From Halorussus vallis (GTDB lineage: Archaea; Halobacteriota; Halobacteria; Halobacteriales; Haladaptataceae): 64,000 nucleotides of DNA. Both the position numbers and the translations under genes were made by a program. Positions 53,757 through 62,210 of this stretch are shown here, piece after piece (positions within the stretch are counted from its first letter, which is position 1; the number at the start of each line of letters is the position of its first letter). A model generated the notes under the pieces. It searched no databases and was not told the DNA's origin. It saw only the letters and a program-made list of their open reading frames with translations. The stretch is taken from assembly GCF_024138165.1 (NCBI RefSeq), contig NZ_CP100003.1, forward strand, positions 103,466 to 167,465, in the 5' to 3' direction.

Positions 53757-55924
53757 CGATGCCGTTCAGTATCGACTTTCTGGACGACGGCCGCGTCCTG
53801 TGGGAAGCAACCGCCGACGGCGCCGTCGCTACCGAACGCGATGATTACACCCCACGCTTCTACGTCGCCGCTCGCGACCCAGAAACCGACCTCGACCTCA
53901 CGACACTCCAGTCGGTGTACGACCAGCACCCGGATGTCGTCGCTACCGAGATTGTTGCGCGACGGCCGGGCTTTCGACGAGACGAGGAGACCGTTCTCGC
54001 GGTCAACGTCGCCCACATCGACCGCGTCACCCCACTCGCCCGGCAGGCACGCCAGTTGTCGGACTATCCAGTCGGGAATCTCGCCTGTTTCAACGTCGAC
54101 TTCTCGCGGGAGTTCCGGTACTGTCTGGAGACCGGCGCCGATCCGACGCCGGCGAGCGAGCTGTCGACGCTCCGGCTCAGCGTTCCGGTGACCGAAACGA
54201 GCAACGATGTCTATGGGGAGCTGTCCGTCGCCGGCGACACCGTCACCGGCTCGCCGACGGATATCCTGACCGCCGTCCAAGGGGCACTCGAAGCGCACGA
54301 TCCAGATGTCTTGGTCTGTTCGACGAGCGAAATCGTCCCGACGCTGTACGAGATGGCGACGGCTGCCGGCGTCGACGACTTCTCGCTGAGTCGGTGGCCG
54401 GACGTCGACTACCAGCAGCTCGCGAGCCGGTCGACGTACTCGAGCTACGGCCGCGTCGGTCACTCCCCGGCGCGGTACAACGTGCCCGGCCGGGCGATCA
54501 TCGACGAGTCGAACACGTTCTTCTACGGGGAGACGAACCTCGAGGGCGTCCTCGACCTGGTGTCGCGCTCGAAAAAGCCCGTCCAGGAGCTCGCGTGGGC
54601 GTCGATCGGGAACGTGCTCACGGCGATCCAGATCTGCGAGGCCCACGACCGCGGTGTCCTCGTGCCATGGAACTCCTGGCGCCACGAGTTCTACAAGCCG
54701 ATGGGGACGCTCCACGACGCCGACCGCGGCGGCTTCATCTTCGCGCCCGAGGTCGGCCTCCACGAGAACGTCCACGAACTCGACTTCTCCTCGTTGTATC
54801 CGAACATCATCTGTACCCGGAACGTCTCGCCGGACGTCATCCGGTGTAGCTGCCACAGCGACCGCGACGACGTCCCCGGCCTGGGGTACTCGATCTGCGA
54901 CGACCGGGGCTACCTCGTCGACGTGCTGCAGCCGATCATCGACGCACGCGACGAGATCAAGGCGGCCATCCGTCGCGAGAAGGAACGGGATGACCCCGAC
55001 GAGGACCGTCTGGCGGAGCTCGAGGGACGGTCGGGAGCGCTGAAGTGGATCCTCGTCGCCTGCTTCGGCTATCAGGGCTTTGCGAATAGCAAGTATGGGA
55101 GAATCGAGTGTCACGAGACGATCAACGCGTTCGCTCGCGAGATTCTGCTGGCGGCGAAACAGCGGCTGGAAGCCGGCGGCTGGCGCGTCGTCCACGGCAT
55201 CGTCGACTCCATCTGGGTGACCCCGGACCCTGATGTCGACGACGATGACCGCGAGGACCTCGAGACGCTCGCGACAGAGATCACGGAACGCGTCGAGATC
55301 CGCCTCGAACACGAAGCCCACTACGACTGGGTGGCGTTCGTGCCGCAGCGCGAGAGCGACGCGGGCGCGTTGACGAAGTACTTCGAGAAGGTCGCCGGCG
55401 ACGACGATTTTAAGATCAGAGGGATCGAAGCCCGGCAGCGCTCAACCCCGCCGTTCATCGAGGCCGTCCAGCGGGACTGTCTCGACCGGCTCGATGCCAC
55501 GCAGTCACCGGACGCTGTGCTCGGGCGTCTCGAACGAGCAATCGACGAACTGCAGGCGGGCAACTTAGCAGTGGAGCGACTCGTCGAGCGGAATCGTGTC
55601 TCCAAGCCGCTGGAAGGCTACTCACAGAATACTCAGAACGTAGCCGCCTTGAAGCGAGCCCGCGAGCAGGACCTGGCAGTCCACCCGGGGCAGGATATCG
55701 AGTACGTGGTCGTCGACGACGAGAAATCCTCACGAGAGCGTGTCGCCCTCGCCCACGAAGCGATCAAGACCTACGACGCCTCGTACTACGAGACGCAGCT
55801 GGTCAGAGCTGTCGAGAGTGTGCTTTCACCGCTCGGGTGGGACCGAACCGATATTCGTCGAGAGCTCTCCGGTGAGAGGGACGCTGTTTTGAGCTCATTC
55901 GGGACTACCAACGAACTGTCGTAG
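53753..55924 (+). CDS. Family B DNA polymerase (element-type PolB)
   Basis: 723 residues (GTG at 53753 or ATG 6 bp later). Polymerase motif A ELDFSSLYPNII lies near residue 345, motif B LKWILVACFGYQGFANSKYG near 430, and motif C HGIVDSIWVTPD near 482. In motif C the second metal-binding Asp of the usual DTD is kept but the first is replaced (IVD). The N-terminal 300 residues should hold the exonuclease fold, but a complete DxE site is not obvious. It is shorter than the chromosomal PolB and belongs to a copy typical of haloarchaeal plasmids. It may replicate or repair the element. Confidence 0.87.
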   Translation: MTMPFSIDFLDDGRVLWEATADGAVATERDDYTPRFYVAARDPETDLDLTTLQSVYDQHPDVVATEIVARRPGFRRDEETVLAVNVAHIDRVTPLARQARQLSDYPVGNLACFNVDFSREFRYCLETGADPTPASELSTLRLSVPVTETSNDVYGELSVAGDTVTGSPTDILTAVQGALEAHDPDVLVCSTSEIVPTLYEMATAAGVDDFSLSRWPDVDYQQLASRSTYSSYGRVGHSPARYNVPGRAIIDESNTFFYGETNLEGVLDLVSRSKKPVQELAWASIGNVLTAIQICEAHDRGVLVPWNSWRHEFYKPMGTLHDADRGGFIFAPEVGLHENVHELDFSSLYPNIICTRNVSPDVIRCSCHSDRDDVPGLGYSICDDRGYLVDVLQPIIDARDEIKAAIRREKERDDPDEDRLAELEGRSGALKWILVACFGYQGFANSKYGRIECHETINAFAREILLAAKQRLEAGGWRVVHGIVDSIWVTPDPDVDDDDREDLETLATEITERVEIRLEHEAHYDWVAFVPQRESDAGALTKYFEKVAGDDDFKIRGIEARQRSTPPFIEAVQRDCLDRLDATQSPDAVLGRLERAIDELQAGNLAVERLVERNRVSKPLEGYSQNTQNVAALKRAREQDLAVHPGQDIEYVVVDDEKSSRERVALAHEAIKTYDASYYETQLVRAVESVLSPLGWDRTDIRRELSGERDAVLSSFGTTNELS

Positions 55925-55933
55925 TGGTCCCCA

Positions 55934-56036
55934 CCCCTGGTTTCCGTCGTTTCGATCCAACCCCACGTTTCCGACGTAATTTTCGACCCCCCTCGTTTCC
56001 GTCGTTTCCTCACGCCACACCCCAGATTTCCGTCGT
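55934..56036. repeat. ORB-like repeat cluster, orc1 3' side
   Basis: Four direct copies of a 17-mer near CCCCacGTTTCCGTCGT at 55934-55950, 55961-55977, 55989-56005 and 56020-56036, spaced 27, 28 and 31 bp. A C-run followed by TTTCC is the reverse complement of the G-string plus GGAAA of known haloarchaeal ORB elements. Confidence 0.75.
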
Positions 56037-56063
56037 CCGTACCCACTCTGTAGTAGGAGGTTT

Positions 56064-57296
56064 CTACTCGCGAGTCCAGTCCTGCATCCGGCTGTCTTCG
56101 AGGATCGTTTCGCGGACGACCTGGGGGTCCTCGATGAGTCGGTTCTGGAGGTGGATGCCGCCGGCACTCCCCTTGTTAATCTTCTCGATTTCGACAACTC
56201 CGAGGAAGGCTTGCTCTTTCAGGATGTCGCGGAACCGGCGGACGGAGAGGATGTCCATATCGAGATGGTTGCAGATCCGTTCGTACTGGTCGTACACCCG
56301 ACTCGTGAGGAAAGCATCGTCGTTGCTGTTGACACTCAGTTCCGTGAGCGCCAGCAACGCCGCCTTCGCCTGCGTGGGTGCGCCGTTCACGAGTTCTCTG
56401 AACCGATCCTTTTCGGCGTGTTGCTGTGCCTGGCGGACGTGGTCCTCCGTCACTTGCTCTGCCCCGGCCTCGTAGCCGACCTCCCCGGCGTGGCGAAGAA
56501 TATCGATCGCCTTCCGAGCATCGCCGTGTTCCTGCGCGGCGAAGGCAGCCGAGAGCGGAATCACGTCCTCGGAAAGGACGTCGTCCTGGAAGGCGTCCTC
56601 GCGGTTGAACATGATCTCCCGGAGCTGGTTGGCGTCGTATGGCTTGAAGAACAGCTCCTTGTGCTGGAAGCTGCTTTTCACGCGCTCGTTCACGTTGTCG
56701 ACGTACTGGATCTTGTTGCTGATCGCGATGACACCGACGCTACAGTCGATTTTCCCCGCCTCCTCAGCGCGCGAGAGCTTCATCAGCACGCTGTCGTCGT
56801 TCATCAAGTCGATCTCATCCAGGATGATGATCACAGAATCGAATTGAGCGTCGAGCGTCTTCCAGAGGAGTTTGTAGTATTTCGACGTACTGAGGCCGGT
56901 ATGGGGGACGGTGATTCCAGTCGAAGGTTCATCGTTCAGCTTCGCGGCAAGTGAGGAGATTGCTTGGGTCTCGGTATTGTCTTCAGCACAGTCGATATAC
57001 GCTGTTCCAATCTCGACGTCATCCTGAGCGGCATTTTGAGCTCGTTGACAGACGTGTTTTGAAACGAGAGATTTACCGGTCCCAGTTTTCCCGTAGATCA
57101 TCACGTTTTCCGGAGAGTACCCGTGGACAGCACCATTGAGACGTTTCGCGAGCTTCGAGATTTCCTCGTCGCGACCGACGATTCGGTCAGCCTCCGGAAC
57201 GTGGCCGATTTTCAGGAGATCCTTGTTCGCGAAGATACGATGCCCCGATTCAAAGAGTGGGTCGTCGACAGAACTGGGTGAAGAGTCGGGCGTCAT
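56064..57296 (-). CDS. Orc1/Cdc6-type replication initiator of the element
   Basis: 410 residues, full length. Walker A MIYGKTGTGKSLVSKH near residue 66, Walker B SVIIILDEIDLM near 154, the arginine/sensor segment NERVKSSFQHKELFF near 205, then a winged-helix C-terminus (DQYERICNHLDMDILSVRRF). It binds the repeats found on both sides of the gene and starts replication. A minus-strand TATA (complement of 57326-57332) lies about 30 nt before the ATG. As in many haloarchaeal replicons, the initiator gene is next to its origin. Confidence 0.9.
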   Translation of the reverse strand: MTPDSSPSSVDDPLFESGHRIFANKDLLKIGHVPEADRIVGRDEEISKLAKRLNGAVHGYSPENVMIYGKTGTGKSLVSKHVCQRAQNAAQDDVEIGTAYIDCAEDNTETQAISSLAAKLNDEPSTGITVPHTGLSTSKYYKLLWKTLDAQFDSVIIILDEIDLMNDDSVLMKLSRAEEAGKIDCSVGVIAISNKIQYVDNVNERVKSSFQHKELFFKPYDANQLREIMFNREDAFQDDVLSEDVIPLSAAFAAQEHGDARKAIDILRHAGEVGYEAGAEQVTEDHVRQAQQHAEKDRFRELVNGAPTQAKAALLALTELSVNSNDDAFLTSRVYDQYERICNHLDMDILSVRRFRDILKEQAFLGVVEIEKINKGSAGGIHLQNRLIEDPQVVRETILEDSRMQDWTRE

Positions 57297-58062
57297 TGAA
57301 TATCACACGGTGTGAGCGGGGGGAGTATAAATCTAGTGGAGGACACCACCCTACGTTTCCGACGTTCCTTGTCCGATATCAGCAGGAAAATGCCCTAATT
57401 CGGTGGAATTGGATTGCTGACAATATAGCCGCGTTTCCGACGTGAGGTAGGAAACCCGAAGACGGAAGCGTCGCCTCGATCTCGAATTCCGAACACACAC
57501 ACCCTACGTTTCCGTCGTAATCACTGAACAGGTGGGGAGGGACTTCGAAGAAGACGTCCACGACGAGATACCCAAGACAAAAGCGGCCTAGCCGTCCATA
57601 GCTAGCCGTCTATAGAAATGGCTGGAAAGGGTTGTTTCATCTGAGAGGGCGAAGTACTTCGCCCCTCCTTGGCAGAAGTACACTTAATGAACGTTTCTCA
57701 GCTATACTACTTTAATCTATGTGTTGCAGAAGTTAGTTCATCTCTAGGTTGCTTCTAGGCCAACATGATTAGCAGCTGCATAGTACTAATCGTAGCCTCT
57801 CCCTACTCCGTCGTGGAGAAACGACGGAAACGCGGGGGGTGTGATCCCTTCGAAATCAGCTTCACCCCCTCCACCGACATCCAGTTACGACGGAAACGTG
57901 GGGTGGGTGTCCTCCCTCTTCGAGTTTTACTCGTCCGGGTTGACCGGACCCATTCACACTGAGGGATGTTGGGCAAACCGATCCCATTCACACTCTGGGG
58001 GGTGCCGTCTGCTTCGTCTCTAATGGTACTGAAAAGAACATCAGGCTACAGTTCCATCTAGT
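57297..58062. other. Candidate replication origin
   Basis: 765 bp without a gene. Three copies of the ORB-like 17-mer point right at 57349-57365, 57427-57443 and 57502-57518, and two inverted copies (ACGACGGAAACGyGGGG) lie at 57821-57837 and 57887-57903. The inverted clusters frame about 300 bp that is AT-rich at 57680-57790, the layout of a duplex-unwinding element between ORBs. Confidence 0.75.
57927..57950 (-). pseudogene. Duplicated tail of the next gene
   Basis: The minus strand reads GPVNPDE and a stop, the same eight-codon ending as the gene at 58063-58386, but with synonymous changes. The rest of a second copy is missing. Confidence 0.5.
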
Positions 58063-58386
58063 CTACTCGTCGGGATTCACCGGCCCTTTGTACTTCGACG
58101 TCACCGAATCTCCTTCCCGCCACTGCCAGTAGTAGTAGCGGTTGTCGTTGATTTCTTTGATCGTGATCGTCGCCTTCGCCGGCACGTCGTCCGGAAGGTC
58201 ATCGGGGCGCTCCTCGACGTCGGCGTCGTCCGCTTCCTCCTCAAGACGAGCTTCACGCTCCTTGTGTTCGGCCAACGCCTCGGCGTAGCTGGCAGCGTCC
58301 CGAAGATGCTCCGGTGTGGCTTCGCTGAGGGCGTCGACGATCTCCGTCGGGAGGTTTGCCGGTGGGGACGGTGGTTCGTAGGACAT
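58063..58386 (-). CDS. Small conserved protein with YYYWQWREG motif
   Basis: 107 residues. An acidic helical N-terminus (AASYAEALAEHKEREARLEE) precedes a basic C-terminus with TITIKEINDNRYYYWQWREG and KYKGPVNPDE. Similar endings occur in small haloarchaeal proteins, and I recall a DUF6788-like WQWR motif, possibly nucleic-acid binding. The start is 14 nt from inverted repeat copy 3. The function is unknown. Confidence 0.65.
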   Translation of the reverse strand: MSYEPPSPPANLPTEIVDALSEATPEHLRDAASYAEALAEHKEREARLEEEADDADVEERPDDLPDDVPAKATITIKEINDNRYYYWQWREGDSVTSKYKGPVNPDE

Positions 58387-58400
58387 CGACTCTCTCCGTG

Positions 58401-58441
58401 TTAACCAACACGAACTCTCTATCCATAGTTTTGTTGGTTAA
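58401..58441. repeat. Long inverted repeat, copy 3
   Basis: Arms TTAACCAACA (58401-58410) and TGTTGGTTAA (58432-58441), spacer 21 nt. It lies between divergent genes: 14 nt from the start of the leftward gene and about 85 nt before the rightward one. Confidence 0.85.
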
Positions 58442-58494
58442 GACGATGGAGCAAGCTCTTGTTCCTCTCTGTCTGCAACACTACTCGAAACTTC

Positions 58495-58502
58495 TTTATA
58501 TA
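58495..58502 (+). promoter_or_regulatory. TATA box of the HTH gene
   Basis: TTTATATA ends 23 nt before the GTG at 58526, so the mRNA is probably leaderless. This supports the GTG start. Confidence 0.62.
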
Positions 58503-58525
58503 GTAGTTTCGTACAATGTTACACC

Positions 58526-59452
58526 GTGCTCCGGCGTATCGAACTCGAGGTACTCGCCACGGTCGACCGCGGCGACACGATCTCCGAGCTCGCGACGAAG
58601 CTCGACCACAGCGAGAGTTACCTCTCTCGTGCCGTCGGCGACCTCGTCGAAAAGGGACTCGTCTACACGGAACGCGACGGGCGGCGAAAACGAGTCGTCC
58701 CGTCGGATGCTCGCGCCGTCGAACTCTATCGGGACCTTGTCCGCCAGCACTCCCACATCGAGTTCCCAGAGCTGCTGACCGGGAAGGCACTCGAGGTGCT
58801 GTACTACCTCGACCAGCCGCGAACCGTCTCCGAGATCGCCGACCGGAGCGACAACTACCGTAACACGGTCAACCGCGTCCTCAAGCGGTTTCGTGACCGT
58901 GGTCTCGTCGGGACGGCCGACGGCCGCAATGACTTCAACGCCGATTTCGACCGCCTCCACGAGTTCGCACGTGAACTCGCACACCATCTGCATCGCCAAC
59001 GCCTCGAAGCCGTCGCCCCAAAGGGGACGATTCTCTGGGAGGATTACGACGAATTCCTCACACAGACCGAGAGGGAGATCGACGCGGAGGCGTTCCACGA
59101 AACCGGCCTCGCTCGGTTCGCGGCCTTCGACCTCCAGTTCCTACTTACCGGCCACCGCTACTACGTCTACTCCGAGGAACTCGACGCAGTCTCGCCGGCG
59201 GAGCTCTGCTGTCACGCCCTCTTGATCGACGACGGCAGCCGCCACCGCTCGTACTGTCTCCTCCTGCTCAGCCACGTCGACGTCGACGAGGAGGATCTCC
59301 GAGAGCAGGCGGTGAAGTATGGCCTCGAAGACGAAATCGACGCCTTGCTGCTCTACCTCGAGACGCACGGCGAGGTTGATGACGAGCGGCTCCCGGAGTG
59401 GGACGAGTTCCAGGAGCTGGCGGCTGATTACGAGGTGCCACTATCACCATGA
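58526..59452 (+). CDS. Double winged-helix antitoxin-like protein
   Basis: 308 residues from a GTG placed correctly for a leaderless mRNA. Two winged helices are visible: residues 6-58 (DTISELATKLDHSESYLSRA, KGLVYTERDGRRKR) and 85-140 (VSEIADRSDNYRNTVNRVLK, RDRGLVGTADG). The rest is an alpha/beta region. It overlaps the next nucleotidyltransferase gene by 4 bp. It is the same type of pair as at 32.2-33.5 kb, so it is probably the repressor and antitoxin of an AbiE-like system. Confidence 0.65.
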   Translation: MLRRIELEVLATVDRGDTISELATKLDHSESYLSRAVGDLVEKGLVYTERDGRRKRVVPSDARAVELYRDLVRQHSHIEFPELLTGKALEVLYYLDQPRTVSEIADRSDNYRNTVNRVLKRFRDRGLVGTADGRNDFNADFDRLHEFARELAHHLHRQRLEAVAPKGTILWEDYDEFLTQTEREIDAEAFHETGLARFAAFDLQFLLTGHRYYVYSEELDAVSPAELCCHALLIDDGSRHRSYCLLLLSHVDVDEEDLREQAVKYGLEDEIDALLLYLETHGEVDDERLPEWDEFQELAADYEVPLSP

Positions 59453-60252
59453 GACCAACATTCGGACGCGAATACATCGAGAACGAATTCCAGCGAATCG
59501 GGGACGGGCTGTCTGAACCGCTCACGGTCTACCTGATCGGTGGTGGCGCGATGTCGCTGCGCGACCTCAAGGGGGCGACGAAAGATATCGACCTGGTCGT
59601 CCCGGATGGCGACGCGTACGGCCAGCTGTGGGCTGTCCTGATGGACCTCGGGTATGCCGAGGTACAGTCGCTGGACGCCGATTATCGGGCGCTGGGTGCG
59701 ACCAGCTGCGTCGAGAATGACGATGGCTGCCGCCTCGACATCTTCAACCAGCAGGTCGCGAACAAGCTCGTGCTGACCGAGGGGATGCGCGACCGAAGCG
59801 AGCCGTTCCTCGCGACCGACCGATTGACGGTCCGGCTGGTCAGCAACGAGGATATCTTCCTGTTCAAACTGATTGCGGGCCGTGACGACGACATCGAGGA
59901 CATGAATATGCTCGTGCAGGCTGGCCTCAACTACGACGTCGTCCGAGATGAACTCGAAGCCCAGATCGATCGGCTCGGCGACGACCAGTTCGCCACCTTT
60001 GCGAATGAAGCCCTGGTCGAGCTTGAGGAGCGGTACGGGGTGACCACACCGATCGAGGACCGCATCCAAGAGCTGACGAACCGATACTACCGCGGGCTCG
60101 AAGTCCTCCAGGCACTCGACGAACCGATGACCGTCAACGAACTGGTCGCCGAATTGGAGTTGGATACCGACGAGGTTGACGACCGGATCGCGTATCTCTC
60201 AACGTTCGACCGGGTCCACAGGGATGGCGACACAGTCCGTCCCGTGGAGTAG
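59449..60252 (+). CDS. Nucleotidyltransferase toxin-like protein (DUF6036-like)
   Basis: 267 residues. The signature VYLIGGGAMSLRDLKGATKD with IDLVV gives GG-x(n)-K-x-T-x-D-x-D, and a third acidic strand follows in CRLDIFNQQ. A final winged-helix-like segment (PMTVNELVAELELDTDEVDD) may add DNA binding. Toxins of this family transfer nucleotides to tRNA or other targets; the real target is unknown. It is coupled to the HTH gene by an ATGA overlap. Confidence 0.7.
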   Translation: MRPTFGREYIENEFQRIGDGLSEPLTVYLIGGGAMSLRDLKGATKDIDLVVPDGDAYGQLWAVLMDLGYAEVQSLDADYRALGATSCVENDDGCRLDIFNQQVANKLVLTEGMRDRSEPFLATDRLTVRLVSNEDIFLFKLIAGRDDDIEDMNMLVQAGLNYDVVRDELEAQIDRLGDDQFATFANEALVELEERYGVTTPIEDRIQELTNRYYRGLEVLQALDEPMTVNELVAELELDTDEVDDRIAYLSTFDRVHRDGDTVRPVE

Positions 60253-60265
60253 TCCGGTCGCCACC

Positions 60266-61081
60266 CTACGGTGAGGGAAGTCGCCCATCTGGTCGGGGAA
60301 CACGTCCCTGTTTGATTTCGTGATCCACGCGACGCAGATGCTTGCAGCCACCTTCGGGTGAGCGCTGCTGCCAGTCGGGACAGGTACACGACTCGTCGAT
60401 GACGTCGACTTCGTACCTGTTTCCGGACGCGGACTGCACCTCGTAGCGGCCACCTTTCGAGAGGAGCGAGACGTCCATCGCTTCGCTGACGGCGCGCTGG
60501 GTACGTGGTTCGAGGTCGTCCTGTAGCTGTGGGTCATCGTCGACGACCAGCCGGTCGCGGACGTCGCCGGTTCGGCCACCGTCCGGGGCGACGGCTTCCG
60601 TAGGGCCAGCGAGTCGCTCGTGGAGCAGCTCCTCGACCGGATGGCTTTCCGGCCAGAGGTAGTGGACTTCGCGACGCTCGCGATGGTCGTAGGATCCACA
60701 CGCGGCCGCGCTGCCGGTCCAGACTCGCCAGGCACCGAGCGCGGCCATCACGTCGACGATGGTCCGTGGAACTGTCTCGTGGTCGTCCGGGAAGAACACC
60801 CGGAAGCGGGTACACGCTTCTTGCGGCGGGATGGTCTCCCACCAGTCTTCGCTGGAGCCCCAACTGTCGAACATTGCTTCGTCCGTCCCGTAGCCGACAG
60901 TCAGGCCATCGATCTGCGGCACGGTTCTTGGTGTCGCATCAGGCTCGCCTTCGAGTACCCGGAGGATGGCGTACCGAAGATACTCGTGTGCAGGGTGGTC
61001 TGTCGGCCGGGCGATTTGGTCGTGCTGTTCTGCAACTCGTTCCGCCTCCTCGAGGATGACGGTCAGATACTGGTCAATCAT
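60266..61081 (-). CDS. SWIM zinc-finger protein
   Basis: 271 residues. A SWIM finger closes the protein: NRYEVDVIDESCTCPDWQQR, then GGCKHLRRV, giving the CxCx(n)CxH pattern. The N-terminal 200 residues are acidic, with WGSSEDWWETIPPQEACTRF and no other known motif. SWIM domains bind DNA or proteins; plasmid-borne haloarchaeal members are common. It is convergent with the nucleotidyltransferase. The start is 52 nt from inverted repeat copy 4. Confidence 0.78.
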   Translation of the reverse strand: MIDQYLTVILEEAERVAEQHDQIARPTDHPAHEYLRYAILRVLEGEPDATPRTVPQIDGLTVGYGTDEAMFDSWGSSEDWWETIPPQEACTRFRVFFPDDHETVPRTIVDVMAALGAWRVWTGSAAACGSYDHRERREVHYLWPESHPVEELLHERLAGPTEAVAPDGGRTGDVRDRLVVDDDPQLQDDLEPRTQRAVSEAMDVSLLSKGGRYEVQSASGNRYEVDVIDESCTCPDWQQRSPEGGCKHLRRVDHEIKQGRVPRPDGRLPSP

Positions 61082-61133
61082 GGTTTAGTGGAGACGGGAA
61101 TGCGCCTCCGCCCCTCGGCGGGCGATGATAAAC

Positions 61134-61175
61134 TTAACCAACAAATAGAGCGGATTACACCCGATTGTTGGTTAA
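61134..61175. repeat. Long inverted repeat, copy 4
   Basis: Arms TTAACCAACA (61134-61143) and TGTTGGTTAA (61166-61175), spacer 22 nt. It is the most perfect copy: the symmetry extends to AACTTAACCAACA on the left and its exact complement on the right. Confidence 0.88.
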
Positions 61176-61193
61176 GTTTGAATGAACGCTGAT

Positions 61194-62123
61194 TCAGTCT
61201 TCGACAATCTTCCCGATGATTTCCTGAGCCGTCGAACTGATCCGACCGAGACGATCCTGAATCACGTCCGGCTCATCGCCCTGCCACGCGGCCACGTAGA
61301 ACGCGGATCCGCTCGTATCCAGATCGAAATACCGCCCGACGATGTACGCGACGGCTTCCGCTTCGACCTCGCGTTTCGCCCGTTCAGCCTCGTCGGTGAC
61401 GTCTGCGTGGAGGAGTGCGTGGGCGTACTCGTGGATGAGTGTCACGGCGAGATCAGCCTGATTCGTGCGGGCTTTCGCCTCGACGACTGGTTGGAGATCA
61501 CGCGTACTCCGGTATTTGCAGACGCCCTTTGCGTCGCCATGCTCCCACTCGGCAGCGTCGACGATACGGACCGTCACGCCGATATCAGCGGCTGCGTCCG
61601 TGAGTGTAGGCACGAGATCGTCGGCGTCCCCAGTTGCCTCGGTTTCCAGTTCGGGGATCGGCTCACCTTCGGTCTGGGACACGTCGAAGACAGACGTGGG
61701 TTTGAAGCCGACAAGCCCTTTCGACCACTCGTCCGGCGACGTTTCGTCGTATTCACAGTCACTTTGCTCGTGGTAGCTAGGCGAGTTCTCGCATTCAGGA
61801 CACTGCTTGGTGATGATCGGGGCCCAAATCCAGATGGCTGACTCGCCTTCCTGGACGTGCCGGTCGAACTCATTCCGCCAGGTGTTGTACCCCGCGACCT
61901 TCGTCGCCTCGGGACACTGAAGATTGATGAGGAGGGTGTTTCGGTGGGAGTAGTCGTGGAACCGACTCTGGACGTCGAGCCACTCCTGGAATTCATCGCT
62001 GGCCTGCGCATCGTCGACGTGGTCGACGAGGTCGTCGATCCACGCTTCGATGGTACTGTGCATCTCGTCGTGTCGCGTGTCGGTCTCCTTGAACGAGACC
62101 GATGAGTCACTGGTCGTAGCCAT
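61194..62123 (-). CDS. ArdC-like protein with zinc metallopeptidase motif
   Basis: 309 residues. The N-terminal half resembles the ArdC N-domain that binds single-stranded DNA (FHDYSHRNTLLINLQCPEAT, GYNTWRNEFDRHV, ESAIWIWAPI). Within it lies an inserted CPEC...C segment, perhaps a zinc knuckle. The C-terminal half has the HExxH site TLIHEYAHALLH near residue 230 and a downstream Glu in EVEAEAVAYIVG, an ImmA/IrrE-type metallopeptidase. ArdC proteins protect incoming plasmid DNA from restriction. It fits a mobile element with several restriction genes. Confidence 0.78.
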   Translation of the reverse strand: MATTSDSSVSFKETDTRHDEMHSTIEAWIDDLVDHVDDAQASDEFQEWLDVQSRFHDYSHRNTLLINLQCPEATKVAGYNTWRNEFDRHVQEGESAIWIWAPIITKQCPECENSPSYHEQSDCEYDETSPDEWSKGLVGFKPTSVFDVSQTEGEPIPELETEATGDADDLVPTLTDAAADIGVTVRIVDAAEWEHGDAKGVCKYRSTRDLQPVVEAKARTNQADLAVTLIHEYAHALLHADVTDEAERAKREVEAEAVAYIVGRYFDLDTSGSAFYVAAWQGDEPDVIQDRLGRISSTAQEIIGKIVED

Positions 62124-62172
62124 GTTTTCAGTAAATCGCGTTCACGGCGACTGCGTCAGTTCAGATCGCGCC

Positions 62173-62197
62173 GCACCCCTTCGGGGCGCATAAAAAA
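62173..62197 (-). terminator. U-run plus hairpin element, copy 1
   Basis: On the minus strand a T6 run starts 14 nt after the stop of the 62211-62588 gene, followed by a GC hairpin (GCGCCCC, loop, GGGGTGC). T-runs end archaeal transcripts; the hairpin then lies in the leader of the next gene. Confidence 0.5.
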
Positions 62198-62210
62198 CTC
62201 GCGGCGGCGG

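Noticed and set aside
53366..55321. A 651-codon open frame on the minus strand across the polymerase gene
   Set aside because: It is antisense to PolB with all its motifs. High GC and codon bias leave mirror frames open; the translation has no domain pattern.
55934..57903. A CRISPR array at the TTTCCGTCGT repeats
   Set aside because: Spacing is irregular, orientation changes, and an orc1 gene lies between; ORB-like sites fit better.
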